A stretch of 64,000 bases of DNA, taken from NCBI GenBank assembly GCA_038049695.1, contig CP142451.1:11530001-11594000 (forward strand), in the 5' to 3' direction. Made by a program: the position numbers and the translations under genes. Positions within the stretch are counted from its first letter, which is position 1; every line of letters begins with the position of its first letter. The stretch comes from Cinnamomum chago (taxonomy: Eukaryota > Streptophyta > Magnoliopsida > Laurales > Lauraceae). Positions 14,701 through 28,500 of this stretch are shown in pieces. Under the pieces are notes generated by a model, which was not told the DNA's origin, ran no database searches, and saw only the letters and a program-made list of their open reading frames with translations.

Positions 14701-17700
14701 TAAATCAATAGAGAAGAACACGTCGTGCAGCAACAGCATGGAACATTGATAAACACCACTTGTTTCTTATAAACTATTTACCAATTGACTAAACAAAGAA
14801 CTGTTTGCAGATGTTCGAAGCAAAGATGAAACAAACTAGTCTCCTCACCTAGGAATTTTCCGTATGGTCATTTTTCTCAAAGGAACGGCATCATTAGGAT
14901 CAATTGTCAGGAGACCTTTTACCTGCACAAAACTTGTCGAGTCAAATAAAAAGCTAGCAACTAGAACATTTTCAATAAATCTGTGAGTAAATCAAATATA
15001 GTCTATCTGCTGTATCTTGGTTGCCATTTGATTGAAAACTACAACTCTTCTTTAGAAAAAAAAAAAGTGTGAGCACTAAAATCTAAAGGGAATAGATGAC
15101 AAAAATCCGCATTTGTATATAATGTACGATGACAAACTTGATCAAATAGCTGAGAAACTCACTAAATCAACTAGACCCTGTTGGAGTACTGACCATATTG
15201 AGGTTATGGATAAATACAAACTCCCATTATTCTCTCCTTCACTAAAGTCCTACTTGCTGTATCAAAATGCATTTACTGACAGATCTAAAAATACAACTTG
15301 ATATCAGAACTTCGATTAGGCTCAGCCACTGGTGAGCTTAATTGTACCGCTGATGTCATCATTTGTATGGTAGAAGAACACAAATGTAACTAAGGCCTAT
15401 ACCCCCTAGATAGTTTTGGATTTATGGAATATTTTTGTGATTGTTTAGGATTTTTTTTAAGCAGAGAAGAGTTATGTGTGATAGGTGCTTAATTGTTTAC
15501 AATTTGAGCCCTAATATCTGGGTTATCCCGTGCTAGTTCATGTTTATTTTATTTGTTTTTACATAGTCTTTGTTAATTTTTATGCAAAGGTAAAAAGGAG
15601 CAAAAAGAGAAGAACTAATGAAGACATTTTGGGCGTGAATCACCAAGTAGGGCCATGGTGGGTCCCATTCAAGTTGTTTCAGATTTCAAGACTACTTTCT
15701 AATTCTTTGGACAACTTACAATTTAAATCAAAGAAGGAAAGAGTTGGAGAAAGAAAGTATAATCAAAGAAGAAAAGCGAAAGAAAGAAGAAAAAGGAAGA
15801 AACCCAATCTAGGGTTACACGCCCAAAGGGGGTCCACATCCATTGCAAAAAAGTGGAATTTCAGAATTTTGAAAGTCCTATTCAAGTTAAAGTGGAGCCC
15901 AAGAATGGAGGAGGAAAAGGAGAAAAAGAAGGAATGTTTAAAGGAAGAGTTCAAGCCAAGTTAGAAGTCCAAAAGGGGGGTCCCACACTCAATGTTGCAC
16001 GCACCATATAGGGCCCACGTTTATGTTAAAAGTTCAGATTTAATCTCTTGCGATTAAATCTCAGATTTGTGGGTCCATGTGAAGAAGTTTTTAAAAGATA
16101 CAAGTGGGACCAGATTTAGAAAGTTTTTCTAAACAAGAAAGAAGACTCCTAATTCATTCTAATTAGGAAACAAAATTGTAAAGAAAGTTAGAGATCTAAA
16201 TCTACAAGGGAACTATGTATTAAGAGGGCTGTTGCAAGACTTATAAATAGGCAAAAAGGGAGTGGACGTCCAAGCACCCATCAGCACATCAACCAGCGAT
16301 CATACTCGACATCATCATCCCATATTTCCTAGCTGTCGTACAACACCTTCGGAGCATTCTTTGGAGAGCTTTTGGAGCGAGGAAAAGAGAAGCAAGCTAT
16401 TGGCCGACTTCTTCTTTTTCTTCAATCTTCTAGTTTTCTTCTTATGACTCTATTTTCTATTTTCTTTTTCATCAAAAGACATGAGTGGCTAACTTTTTAG
16501 GACTAGGGTGTAACTGAACCCTAGCCTAATTCTATATAGTCTCTTTTGGCATCTTTTAATTCAGATTTCAGTTTTATTAGTTGAGATTCTAAATCATGTT
16601 ATTAATTGATGAGTTGTGTATATGCCATGCCAACCATGCCATGTTCAATTAATTTTAAGAGTAGCTAACTTAATTTTGATTGATCTTGATGTTAAGCATC
16701 TAGGGTTTAGAACCATGAATAATCTAAGTATATGCCATGCTTAGACTCATGCATTTATCTTTCCCATTGTTTTTATGCATTATGATTGTTTTGACTAGGA
16801 CATATGCCATGCTTAGTTTTTGCATCATAATGAACAATTCATATAGTATGCCACTCTTGAATCAGGTTTAGGGGAATAGTAATCTAGATACATATGCCAT
16901 GGTCTAGGCTGATAGATGTCACTAATAATTCTGATTTTTTATTAAAAGATAATAAGGGACATGCATAGGATTGGTTAGGGGAGTAGATGAAACCCTAGTT
17001 CATTCATTATTATTGTTTTTCAATTCTAATACTAGCTGTGTGTTTTAGGTTACTTTCCATTTAGCTTTTGATAGTTTAATTTACTGTTTTTAATAGTTTA
17101 ATTCAATCTTTCATCGTTCATTTGTTTCTTTTAATATTCTGATTTTTTTGTTACTTTTGACATTATTTTATCACAAGTCTTCGTGGGATCGACCTCATAC
17201 TTACAATTCATTATATTACATAGTGATCTTGTGCGCTTGCGGGTTTTAATTGTGTGCATACTAGTAGCTTATTTCTAGGTTGCTTGGTGCACACCATTTT
17301 GTTTGTTCACAAATATATATTGAAAATTCAATTTTGGAAGACTGCCTTGGTCAAGAATTTTTCTAACTTTTACCCCAATATTCCCTTTTTGCTACTATGT
17401 CCTCCCTAATTTCCCGGTGTACATGATTTAAGGCATTTATTGCTTTAGTCGATTCAGACTAAAATCTCAGATTAGTCCAGGCCGAAACCATTACACCTTG
17501 ACTGTTATATAAAAACCATGCTCTCCTCCCACAGATTGAAGGCATCCATGGAGATCTAGCAATCAAGTGAAGAATGCATTCTGAGCCACTTCCACTAAAA
17601 CGTTCATGAGGTGACAAGAAAAGAAGCTCCAACAGCTAAGATAAAAGTACAAATAAAAGTTGAAGTCCTTTCCTTTCAAGGTAAAACTTCTTTCAGTCTC

Positions 17701-19546
17701 CTATTTCCACAAAACATTTCAGCAGACTAAATAATCTATTTGGTGTTTAGATTGTGGCTTTGAAAGTACACATTTTTATTAACCTGTTGGTTCCATATTG
17801 CTGGGCATACTTATTTATTATATAAACAATTTACTTCCACATTGATGGCCATACCTATTCATTATGCTTGTAAACAAGTTACTTCAACATTTAAGGGCAT
17901 ATCCTGTTTATGATTTATAAACAACCACAGATATGGTTACAAACTATACCATGCGCATCAGTGACAAGATGGCTTGCTTGTGCAATATCCAAGCCACTGT
18001 CTAAGTGTACCTCACCAGACGAAGACTGAAAACATGGGACATAGAGTAAAACAAAAGATGGATGGTTGGGAAAAAAATCAATGATGCTCATTCAAGTTAC
18101 ACAAGAGGGCAACATTTTAATTTTTAAGCCCGATTTAATGCTAGACAATCCAAATGATAGCCCCGAATCGTAATTGATGTGTGACTTAGGATTACTTTGT
18201 GCCAGAAAATTTACAAAATGGGCCTGAATGATGTGTGGCTTAGAAGTTTGAAGGCATTTGTGTGTCCCACAAGCACCAGGTGGCCATGTGGAAATTTTGT
18301 ATAAAACACTGAAGACAATTTTATTAGACCTACAACACTTAGGACAGATTCTATATTTCACTATATATATTTATAGCGGAAGTTTCAAGTGTATCTATCC
18401 CTCACCATAGGGAGAGGGACACTTCCATAATTGGGAATGAAGACAAGGAAGTGTACATCACCCTATGTACTGTACTTGAAAAGTAACTTTTGTACTTGAA
18501 AATTCCCAATTATGGAAGTGTCCCTCTCCCTATGGTGAAGGATAGATGCACTTGAAACTTCCCCATATTTATATGTGGTAGATGCTCCTATGAGAGATAT
18601 CTCTCACCTTATATGAAAGATAGGGGTGGGGACCCTCACATTTAAGTTGTTGGCATTGGATATGGATGTGAGGGCCCCCACCTTATCTCTCTTAGTAAGG
18701 TGAGAGCATCTCTCATAGGAGCATCTCCCTTTATAAATATATATAGGGAATTCTCCAAAATGCCCCACTTTAAAAACACCCCTTTTTCCGCCCTTCATTT
18801 TTTTGTCATGGGGCCCACCTTAAGTCAATCTAATCTTTTCACACACCCCCCCCCCCCCCCCCCCAAAAAAAAAAAAAAAAACACAATGATTAGTCACAAC
18901 TCCAAATTTGACACTCATCCAAATTTTTCTCGCCATTAAATTTTAGGGTCATGGGTCAAAGGTTTAGGATGATCTTATGGAGTAAAAATTTTGTTAGATC
19001 TTTCCATCCAATGGATTTCCATGATCATCGTGCATCCCAGTGGGCCCAACTAAGAAGGGCGAGTACGCAAACACCTAGTGGGGCCCACTTTATTATACAT
19101 CAAGTGGACCATATAACAGGGACCCCTCCTTATAGTCATTATAGTCACCAATCCGGGGGTTTGGCATCCATCCGAACGGACTGGACTATTAGATCAACTG
19201 TGCAATTATTTTGGAGAATGGAAACTTGTGGGCCGTTGATCTAGTGGTTAGGATCACCATCTGAACCTCCATCACTACACATACGTGGGGGACGAGATCT
19301 TTCGATCCCCCGGTCCCATCCCCAGGTGCTCACCTAGGTGCTCACAATTAGGTGAGCACCACATGCCTCAATACCTAGTTGGACCCACCTTATGATACAT
19401 CCAAGTGGACCATAAAATAACACCCCCCCACACACACACACACGAATGATAGTCACCGATATTGGCACCCATCCGAATGGACTGGACCGTTCAACAGTTT
19501 ACTCATTTTGGACGGTGAAAACTGGTAGGCCACACAAGGATTGGTG

Positions 19547-19588
<42 letters not shown>

Positions 19589-22500
19589 CAGATGTGCCAC
19601 AATGTAGATTTTTGTATGAAGAGAGGTGGTTGCACAATTATAAATGACGTCAAAATCTTGCTTGTAATAGGAATCACTTACCAGGATGAGTCCAATTATG
19701 TTGCTTGGTTCTCCTACATAGACAGGAACTCTGCTATGACCATTTGCCATTATTGAATTCAATGTCTGCCTGGCAAGACAAAAGTATTGAGAGAGAGAGA
19801 GAGAGAGAGAGAGCATTTCAGAGAGATCACTGAAATAATTAATGGGATATCAGTAATTTGGGTCATGATAGATGATAGGATTTAAAAGCAAATAGATGAT
19901 AGAAACTCACACATCAAGAACGCCATCCAGATCAAGAGAAAATGCTTTAGATATGGGGGTCATGGCATCTTTTGCCGTCTTTTCAGTCAGTTCAAGGGCT
20001 CCAGCGATGATTGTTGTCTCATCATGGGTTAAATCTCCACCTTTTCCAGCCTAGAATACATAATATAGAGTGCATTATCCAAGCACGTCTTACTCATGTT
20101 AATAATATTTGAAAATGATTGTTCAGTCAAAGATGAACATAAAGGCACTCTTATCATATTGCAGCTGCCAAATTTCTCCAATAAGGATAAAAGATTCTCA
20201 TAAACATTTTAGGAAATATAATGTTATTTTCTGGAGAAACACCAAATATGTTGCCCTGAAGTCAGTTTAAAAAAAATCAAATAAAGTTAAACATTTCCAC
20301 TGGAAAAACAAAAGGCAACATTCACCAATCCACAAAGTTCCAAGCAATATTAAATGAACAAGGTTGGAATGGAATAATGCACTTTTGCAAGAAAAATTAC
20401 AAGCAATTCTCAGTTGAAAGGTGTTATTACTTCATTCCCATGAAAATCCACGAATGTCTTAAGCTCTGCTCTCCTCAAAAGAACAGCATGCCCCTTCCCC
20501 AACAACCAATCCAGCATCTGTAGAAGATATAATAGAAAAGAAACGATCCAAAGCCACATTAATATAAGAAGTAAGCAACTACACAGACATATTACAAACA
20601 GTTGCACATTATGAAATAAAAAATAATTAAAAAAGATAATCATTTCAGCTGAAAATTTTGTTCAACAAACAATAGGAAGTTGCATTACTTACAATTTTAC
20701 ATCATCCAGTCCAAGAAGAATTTCTTGGACTAGTTAGAGAGCACCAAACAGTCCAAGAAGAGGTGGCTAGGCTTAAAAGGATGTGGCCATGTTTTGCACA
20801 GATAAGGAGTCCAAAAGGTTTTGGACCAATAAGAGAAATGAGTCCAAATTCAACCCGATAAGGGTTGGACTACAATAGATGACCGTATTTTTTTAGTACG
20901 TATAAGGTGTATATACACGGTATATATGTGAATTGAGTATCAATTCCGGTACACCTGAAGAGCATGGTAACTCCACAAGACTAATTCAAAGATAGGGACT
21001 CTTGGAGGTAGTTACCATATATTCGTTCTTCTTAATCCACCCCTGTACATATCCTCTCTAAAACCTCCCCAAAGGGTATTTACGTAATTGTGCATTGAGG
21101 ACAATTAAAATAAAAATGAGGCACTATCTTGAAGAGGGGACGGTATATGTCATAGCAGTTCCAAAATAATTACGGTACCAAAGCAAAAAATCTTGTTTCC
21201 CAACCTCTCTAATGACTATTGTCTAAGTGGTGTAGGTCTAATAAATCAGGTTCATTATGGAAGTTGGGGAATGATGGTTGGTCGGTGCCAAATCAGGTTC
21301 ATTATGCTTCTGGGTTATGGAAGTCTATTCTTTCTGCCAAGAGTGAGTTTGATGAGAGAATCCGTTATAGAGTTCATAATGGTAGGCAGGTGAAGTTTTG
21401 GCATGATGTTTGGTGTGGGCAACAGGCGTTGCATTCTCTCTTCCGTAATATCTATTTATTAGAAAGGAGACACCATGCTATGGTGGCTGATTATTATCGC
21501 TATGTGGGCGGATCAATAGTTTGGGCTTTTCGATTTCGAAGGAACTTAACAGATAGGGAGGTCTCTGATTTTACAAGGTTGCTTGCCCTATTAAATAAGG
21601 CTTATCTGTCAATTGTAAGGGATGATATTAGGCTATGGAAACCTGGGCAATTTTCGGCAAAATCTTTCTTCAAGGATATGAATTGTGTGGGGACATTCCT
21701 GTAATACTAAAGTTTAGCCTGATCTCGGCAAAAGCATCAACTAGGGTCTCGGCCGCATGGATCCGGACCAACCGATGTGCTCGTTCCTGCGCCACCTCGC
21801 TTTCGGCATCTCCTTTTGATGGTGTCGGTAGGAACCAGCCAGTCTCACTTCGGCTCTACTACTATTGTGCCCATTTCGGTCTCGACTGTGCACCTTCGCC
21901 TTCTACTGTGGCTATGGAACAACCAAGGCAGGGTCTGACAACCACACTTGACACTTGGGCGCGTGACAGGGTACGGGTACGGGCACGCACTGATGGAACA
22001 AATATACAATCCAAGCCGTCCACCCTCACCACCTCTCTGACAGACCCACATCCAATGGCTGCAGCCATCAGGGCAAGACCCGAGAGGGGATCCGATGGGA
22101 CCCCAGCCGCCAACGGGTCAAAGCAAGGTCAGGCCCAATGTGACTCGCATTTAATGCAGTATGGGCTGATCAGACCCTCATTTAATGCAATGTGGGCTAT
22201 AGTGGACCGTCATCGATGGCTCTATGGGGCTAATATGGTCCTGATCCTAGCAGTCAAATCATGAGGCCCACTAACAGGCATCCGGGACTTCTCATATAAG
22301 GAGATCCACCACCCAAAACCAGCTACGCACGTTTACATGCATGCAACTATCCAAACACCACTCTTTCTTCTCCGATCAGCCTCCCTGCACTAACTTAGGC
22401 ATCAAAGAGCCTTGTGCTGCCCACAGCCAGGGTCCTTTGACCGATGTTTCTTCTTTTCCTTCCCTTTCAAGACCCAGAAGCGGTAAGCTCTCCCAGTCGT

Positions 22501-25500
22501 TTGGATAAGTCCTCAAAGGCTCCCAAAATTCTGTGAGTTTATATTTTCAGCACTTACAATTGGCGCCGTCTGTGGGAAACGATTTGCATAGTCTTCCCTG
22601 ACATCATGACTAGGAGAGCTACGAAAGGCGGAGAAACATCCAAGACACTGTTAAAGTATAAACTTGTATGATAAATAGGCCCAACTCACTTGTATGATAA
22701 TAGGCCCAGCCCACTTGTACATATGAGATCTAGTCATAACTTGTATAGTAGACTAAATCGTATGTTAGGCTGTTTTACCATATTTAGAGATTTAATTAGG
22801 TTCTGATTTGATGATTTGTAGCCTAAATCTAGGCAATGTAAACTCTATATAAAGAATAGCAATCCAAGAAGACAAAGAGGTCGATTGGAATCATTTTCAC
22901 AAAAGTCTCTTTCTCTCTCTCTCTCATCTTTCTCTTTCTCTCTCTCTGTCATGGTATCAGAGCTTAGGATATGATCAATCTTCTTCTCTCATTGATCCAC
23001 TGAGTCTTCCTGGCGTGGATCTTCTTCCTGGCGTGCTGATCTTCTCTGTTACTGTCACTGATCAAAAGTGGCCCACCACGGATCATCTTCGTATCTCCAA
23101 GATATCACTACAGTTGTGATCGACTATCCTTGAGGGTCTTTTTAAGGATTTTTATGGAATTTTTCCATCAGCTTTGAGGTAGGTTCCAGCCACTTCTTAC
23201 TCTGTCGTTTTTAATCAAGTTTGGTCAGATAGTTTTCATCAAGACCGTCCAGATTTGTGGATCTGTATCCAAATCTCCTCATACTTGGACTGAATGAAGT
23301 AACTTTGATCTTCTTTAAGATCTTCAAACCTGATCTGTGTTTTGATCACCCTGTGGGGCCCACGAACAGATCTGGTCCCAAAACTCCAATTCGTTTGGGC
23401 TGTCTGGGCTGTCTGGCAGTGTCTGGGGGCTCTCTTCTGCTATTTGTTAGTCCTGTTTGCTGTTGTTGATGCTGCTTGTTACTGTTAAGGGCTGATTAAT
23501 TGGGTACTGCTTAGTGTTATTGCTGCTGTTAGTACACTGATTGCTGCACTATTATTTCACTGTTGAATCTGCACTGTTGGGGCTGTTTTCTAAGAATATT
23601 TCTGCATTGATATTATGGAGAAAAATGATATCACTCTGGTTAAGTTTAATGGTAAAAACTATACCACTTGGTCTTTTCAATTTCAAATTTACCTTAAGGG
23701 TAAAGAACTCTGGGGACATCTTGATGGTTCAGATCCCAAACCTATTGATGATAAGCTTCTCCCTAAATGGGAGGTTAAAGATTGTCAGATCATGACTTGG
23801 ATATTGGGATCCGTCGATCCACAGTTTATCCTGAACCTTCGCCCATACAAGACGGCCCAAGAAATGTGGCATTATTTAAAGAAAATATATTTACAGGGAA
23901 ATTCTGCTCGACGGTTTCATTTAGAACACGAAATCTCGCAGTTTGTTCAAGGGACCCTGTCGATACAGGATTACTACTCTCAGTTTACAAGTCTGTGGAC
24001 TGATTATGCTGAGATTATTTATGCTGACCTTCCCGCTGCCTCCTTATCCTCTATTCAAGAGATCCATCAAACAAGTCAGCGGGATCAGTTTCTGATGAAG
24101 TTACGGCCACAATTTGAAACTGTCCGCTCCAACTTAATGAGCAGGGTGCCATCCCCCTCACTCGAATCATGTTTGGGCGAACTTCTTAGAGAGGAGCAGC
24201 GCTTGGTGACTCAGACAACACTTGCACAGACTTCTCCTCAGGCGGCTCCTATCGATGTTGCTTATATAGCCCGGGGTAAGCCCCAAGCCCGAGACATGAG
24301 CAAGGTCAAATGTTTTTGCTGTCAAAAACTCGGACATGTTTCCACTCAGTGCAACCAGAAGTTTTGTTCCTACTGCAAAACCAAAGGTCATGTTCTTCCA
24401 GAATGCAGGACACGACCTCAGAACAGGCCACAGCAACAAAGAGCTTATTCTGCACATCTTCCTGAAGCTTCTTCACCAGTCATGCCTGCACCACCTGAAG
24501 AGTCTTCACTAGTCATGCCTGCACCACCTGCTGCCACTTCTTCTTCTACCCTTACTCCTGAAATGGTCCAACAAATGATCATAAATGCTTTCTCTGCACT
24601 TGGCCTGTCAGGTAAACCAAAATTTTCAGAATCCACCTGGTATATTGATTCAGGGGCCTCCAATCATATGACACACTCTCCTGCGAATATGACTCATATT
24701 AGGAAGTATGATGGAGACCTCTGCATCAATACTGCTGACGGTGGCAGTGTTCCCATTACCGCTGTTGGCCATGTTCCTCACTCCTTGCCCTTGCATAATG
24801 TTTTTCTGTCTCCTCGCTTAACCACCAATTTGTTATCAGTTGGTCAACTTGTTGATAATAATTGCTCCATCCTTTTTTCTCGCTCTGGTTGTGTTGTGCA
24901 GGATCAAGTATCGGGGAAGGTGCTAGCGAAGGGCCCTAAGCAGGGAAGACTGTTTCCTCTCCAGATTTCGTCACAAGAAAGGCCTCCTTCAGAGTCTGCT
25001 TTGCTTTCTCATTCTAGTCATAATAAATGCCAGTTATGGCATAATCGTTTAGGACATCCTAATTCCAAAACTTTGATGTTTTTATTGAATTCTGGTTTAA
25101 TTAATGATAATAAAGTTTCTTTTAAGGATGTTTCTTCTAATTGTGATAGCTGCAAGATGGGGAAAGGGAAAACCCTTCCGTTTCCTCTTCATGATTCTTT
25201 GGCTCTGAAATGTTTTGATATTGTTCATAGTGATGTCTGGGGTATTGCACCTGTTATCTCTCATTCTCATTATAAATACTTTGTTACATTCATTGATGAT
25301 TATAGTCGTTTTACTTGGATTTATTTTTTGCATTCTAAGTCTGATGTTTTCTCGGTTTTTAAGGTTTTCTTGTCTTATGTTGAGAATCAGTTTTCCACTA
25401 CCATTAAAATTCTTAGATCTGATTCAGGGGGGGAGTATGTTTCTAAGGATTTTCAACTATTTTTGCAAACCAAAGGAATTATCTCCCAACGATCTTGTCC

Positions 25501-28500
25501 CTACACCCCCCAACAAAATGGTGTGTCTGAACGAAAAAACCAACATCTTTTAGATACTGCTCGTTCCCTCTTGTTAGCTTCTTTTGTCCCCACTAGGTTT
25601 TGGCCCGAAGCCCTCTCAACCGCTGTGCATGTAATAAATCGTTTACCTTCCTCTAGATTAGATAACCAGATACCTTTTTTTAGACTTTTTCAAAAAAATC
25701 CTCTTTATGATCATCTTCGTCCCTTTGGGTGTGTGTGTTTTGTTCTTCTCCCTCCCACTGAGCGTACTAAGTTAACAGCACAGTCCTCCAGATGTACCTT
25801 TCTTGGGTATGCTCTTACTCAAAAAGGCTATCTATGTTATGATCCTATAGCCAAAAGAATTCGGGTGTCTCGCAATGTCGTGTTTTTCGAAAATCAGTAT
25901 TTCTTTCCAAGGCATGGTGATTCGAATGACTCTGTTCCTTTATCTTTTTTACCACCCTTTTCAGATGCAATACCTCAACCGGTTACTCGTTTTAGGCCAA
26001 ATTTTGTGTATGAACGACGGAAGGTTACAGCTGATTCTGCCTCTGGGTCTCTCCCTACGCCTACCATTCCTGCACCTGATCCTGCACTTGATCCCCCTCC
26101 GGAGCCTCCTGCTCTTCGCCGATCCACTCGCCACATCAGGCCCCCTGATCGTTATGGCTTTACCCATGCTTCATTATTAACCACTTTATCTTCTGTTTCT
26201 ATCCCTAACTCATACTCTCAGGCAGTACAGCATGATTGTTGGATACAGGCTATGCAGAAAGAACTTACCGCTCTTCAAACAAATCATACATGGGACGTCG
26301 TTCCTTGTCCTTCATCCGTCAAACCCATTGGATGCAAATGGGTATACTCGGTGAAATTGAAATCTGATGGATCATTGGATCGCTACAAAGCCCGCCTGGT
26401 TGCACTTGGAAACAGGCAGGAGTATGGTATCGACTATGAGGAGACTTTTGCTCCGGTGGCCAAAATGACAACTGTACGTACAGTTCTTGCAATAGCCGCT
26501 TCTCAGTCGTGGCCCCTGTATCAGATGGATGTGAAGAATGCATTTCTTCATGGGGACCTTCAAGAGGAAGTTTATATGCGTCTCCCTCAGGGAATTCCTT
26601 CTTCTTCCAAGACTGATGTCGCTCGTTTACGACGCTCCTTATATGGCCTTAAACAGGCGCCCAGAGCCTGGTTTGACAAGTTCCGTACCACTCTCCTCTG
26701 GCTTTCTTTTATCCAAAGCCCGTATGATCCTTCGATGTTCACGATTCATTCATCCAGAGGATCTACAATTCTCCTTGTGTATGTCGATGATATCATCATT
26801 ACTGGCCCACACAGTGATATGATTCGACAGATACAGGCCGCTCTGCAAGATACATTTCATATGAAGGATTTGGGACCTTTGAATTATTTCTTGGGTTTAG
26901 AAGTTCATCAATCAAAGAAAGGTTTGTTTCTGCATCAACACAAATATGCTACTGACCTTGTGGCTCTCGCCGATCTAGGTGATTCTACCCCAGTTGACAC
27001 CCCTTTGGAAGTGAATGTTAAGCTTCGTCAACAAGATGGTGAGCTCCTTCCTGATCCTACTTTTGATCGTCGGTTAGTTGGTAGCCTTGTCTACCTAACC
27101 ATCACCCGACCAGATATCTCTTATGCTGTTAATCTGGTCAGTCAGTTTATGACAGTCCCGCGGCATCATCATTTGGCGGCAGTCAAACGGATCATTCGAT
27201 ATATCCTTGGTACCTCTACCCGTGGCTTATTTTTTCCAGTTGGCACACCGCTTACACTTACTGCTTATTCTGACGCGGATTGGGCCGGCTGTCCGGACAC
27301 ACGCCGCTCTACCACAGGATGGTGCGTTTACTTGGGAGACGCCTTGATATCTTGGAAATGTAAAAAACAAGATAAAGTCTCAAAATCTTCCACGGAATCA
27401 GAATACCGTGCAATGTCTTCCGCTTGTGCTGAGATCCTATGGCTACGTGGGTTGCTCTCAGAGCTTGGATTCTCACAGACTCAATCAACTCCTCTTCATG
27501 CTGATAACACAAGTGCTATTCGAATCACTGAAAATCCTGTGTTTCATGAACGGACTAAGCATATAGAGGTGGACTGTCACTTCATTCGGGACGAGTATGA
27601 TCGCAAAGTCATTACTCTTCCCCATATTTCCACTGAGTTCCAGCTTGCTGATATCTTCACCAAGGGCCTTCCACGGCCGCGGCATGAATTCTTGGTTCGC
27701 AAATTGTTGCTGGTTGATTCCCCGCATCAATTTGAGGGGGGGTGTTAAAGTATAAACTTGTATGATAAATAGGCCCAACTCACTTGTATGATAATAGGCC
27801 CAGCCCACTTGTACATATGAGATCTAGTCATAACTTGTATAGTAGACTAAATCGTATGTTAGGCTGTTTTACCATATTTAGAGATTTAATTAGGTTCTGA
27901 TTTGATGATTTGTAGCCTAAATCTAGGCAATGTAAACTCTATATAAAGAATAGCAATCCAAGAAGACAAAGAGGTCGATTGGAATCATTTTCACAAAAGT
28001 CTCTTTCTCTCTCTCTCTCTCATCTTTCTCTTTCTCTCTCTCTGTCACAACGTGTAGGACCGTCCTTTGACCTCCTTTCTGCCAAGAAGAAGTCTGGGAA
28101 GAAACCTGTTGCAGAAGACTACGATGAACGTGATTTCATCCAAGTCAACGTCCAGGAGCATAACCTTCTCTCGGAGTCACTCTCGAGGGGAATAACGGCG
28201 TCTCTCCGGCGGGGAGACTCTCGACAGCAGCTTAGAGAAGATCTCCCGCTGGGTCGGGTTCAACGGAGCAAGTCTCCAGCGGTGGATAAGCCAGCTCTCT
28301 CTGATCAACCGGAGGACGATGATGATGAAGATTATAATCTTGATGATGACTTCGACTCCACCCTTGAGGAGATTAGAGCGCAAAATGCCACCATCAGAGA
28401 AAAAGGCGCATTGATCCGCCAGCTCCAGCAACAGCTGGAAAGAGCGACAGGCTCGACCAGGCAGCAGCAGTCGCAGCGACATGACGAGGGAAGAGCTTCT

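Larger units (their letters stand above)
22649..28047 (+). mobile_element. Intact Copia (Ty1) LTR retrotransposon
   Basis: The LTRs are 22649-22951 (303 bases) and 27743-28047 (305 bases), TGTTAAAG to TCTGTCA. By eye they differ only by one CT unit in a microsatellite. The primer site TGGTATCAGAGC (initiator Met) begins at 22952. The polypurine tract GAGGGGGGG lies just before the 3' LTR. A single 1377-codon gag-pol frame is open. The element interrupts the Ty3 gag shortly after its ATG. No clean 5-bp target duplication was seen (GACAC on the left, CAACG on the right). Near-identical LTRs and the open frame mark it as the youngest insertion here. Confidence 0.96.

Noticed and set aside
15530..15964. 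144-codon Lys/Arg-rich plus-strand frame
   Set aside because: A low-complexity purine tract within a probable LTR-derived block; no domain.
21845..22264. Overlapping open frames inside the Ty3 LTRs (also 37010-37510)
   Set aside because: They recur in both LTRs, overlap on both strands and carry no domain; LTR sequence is not expected to encode protein.
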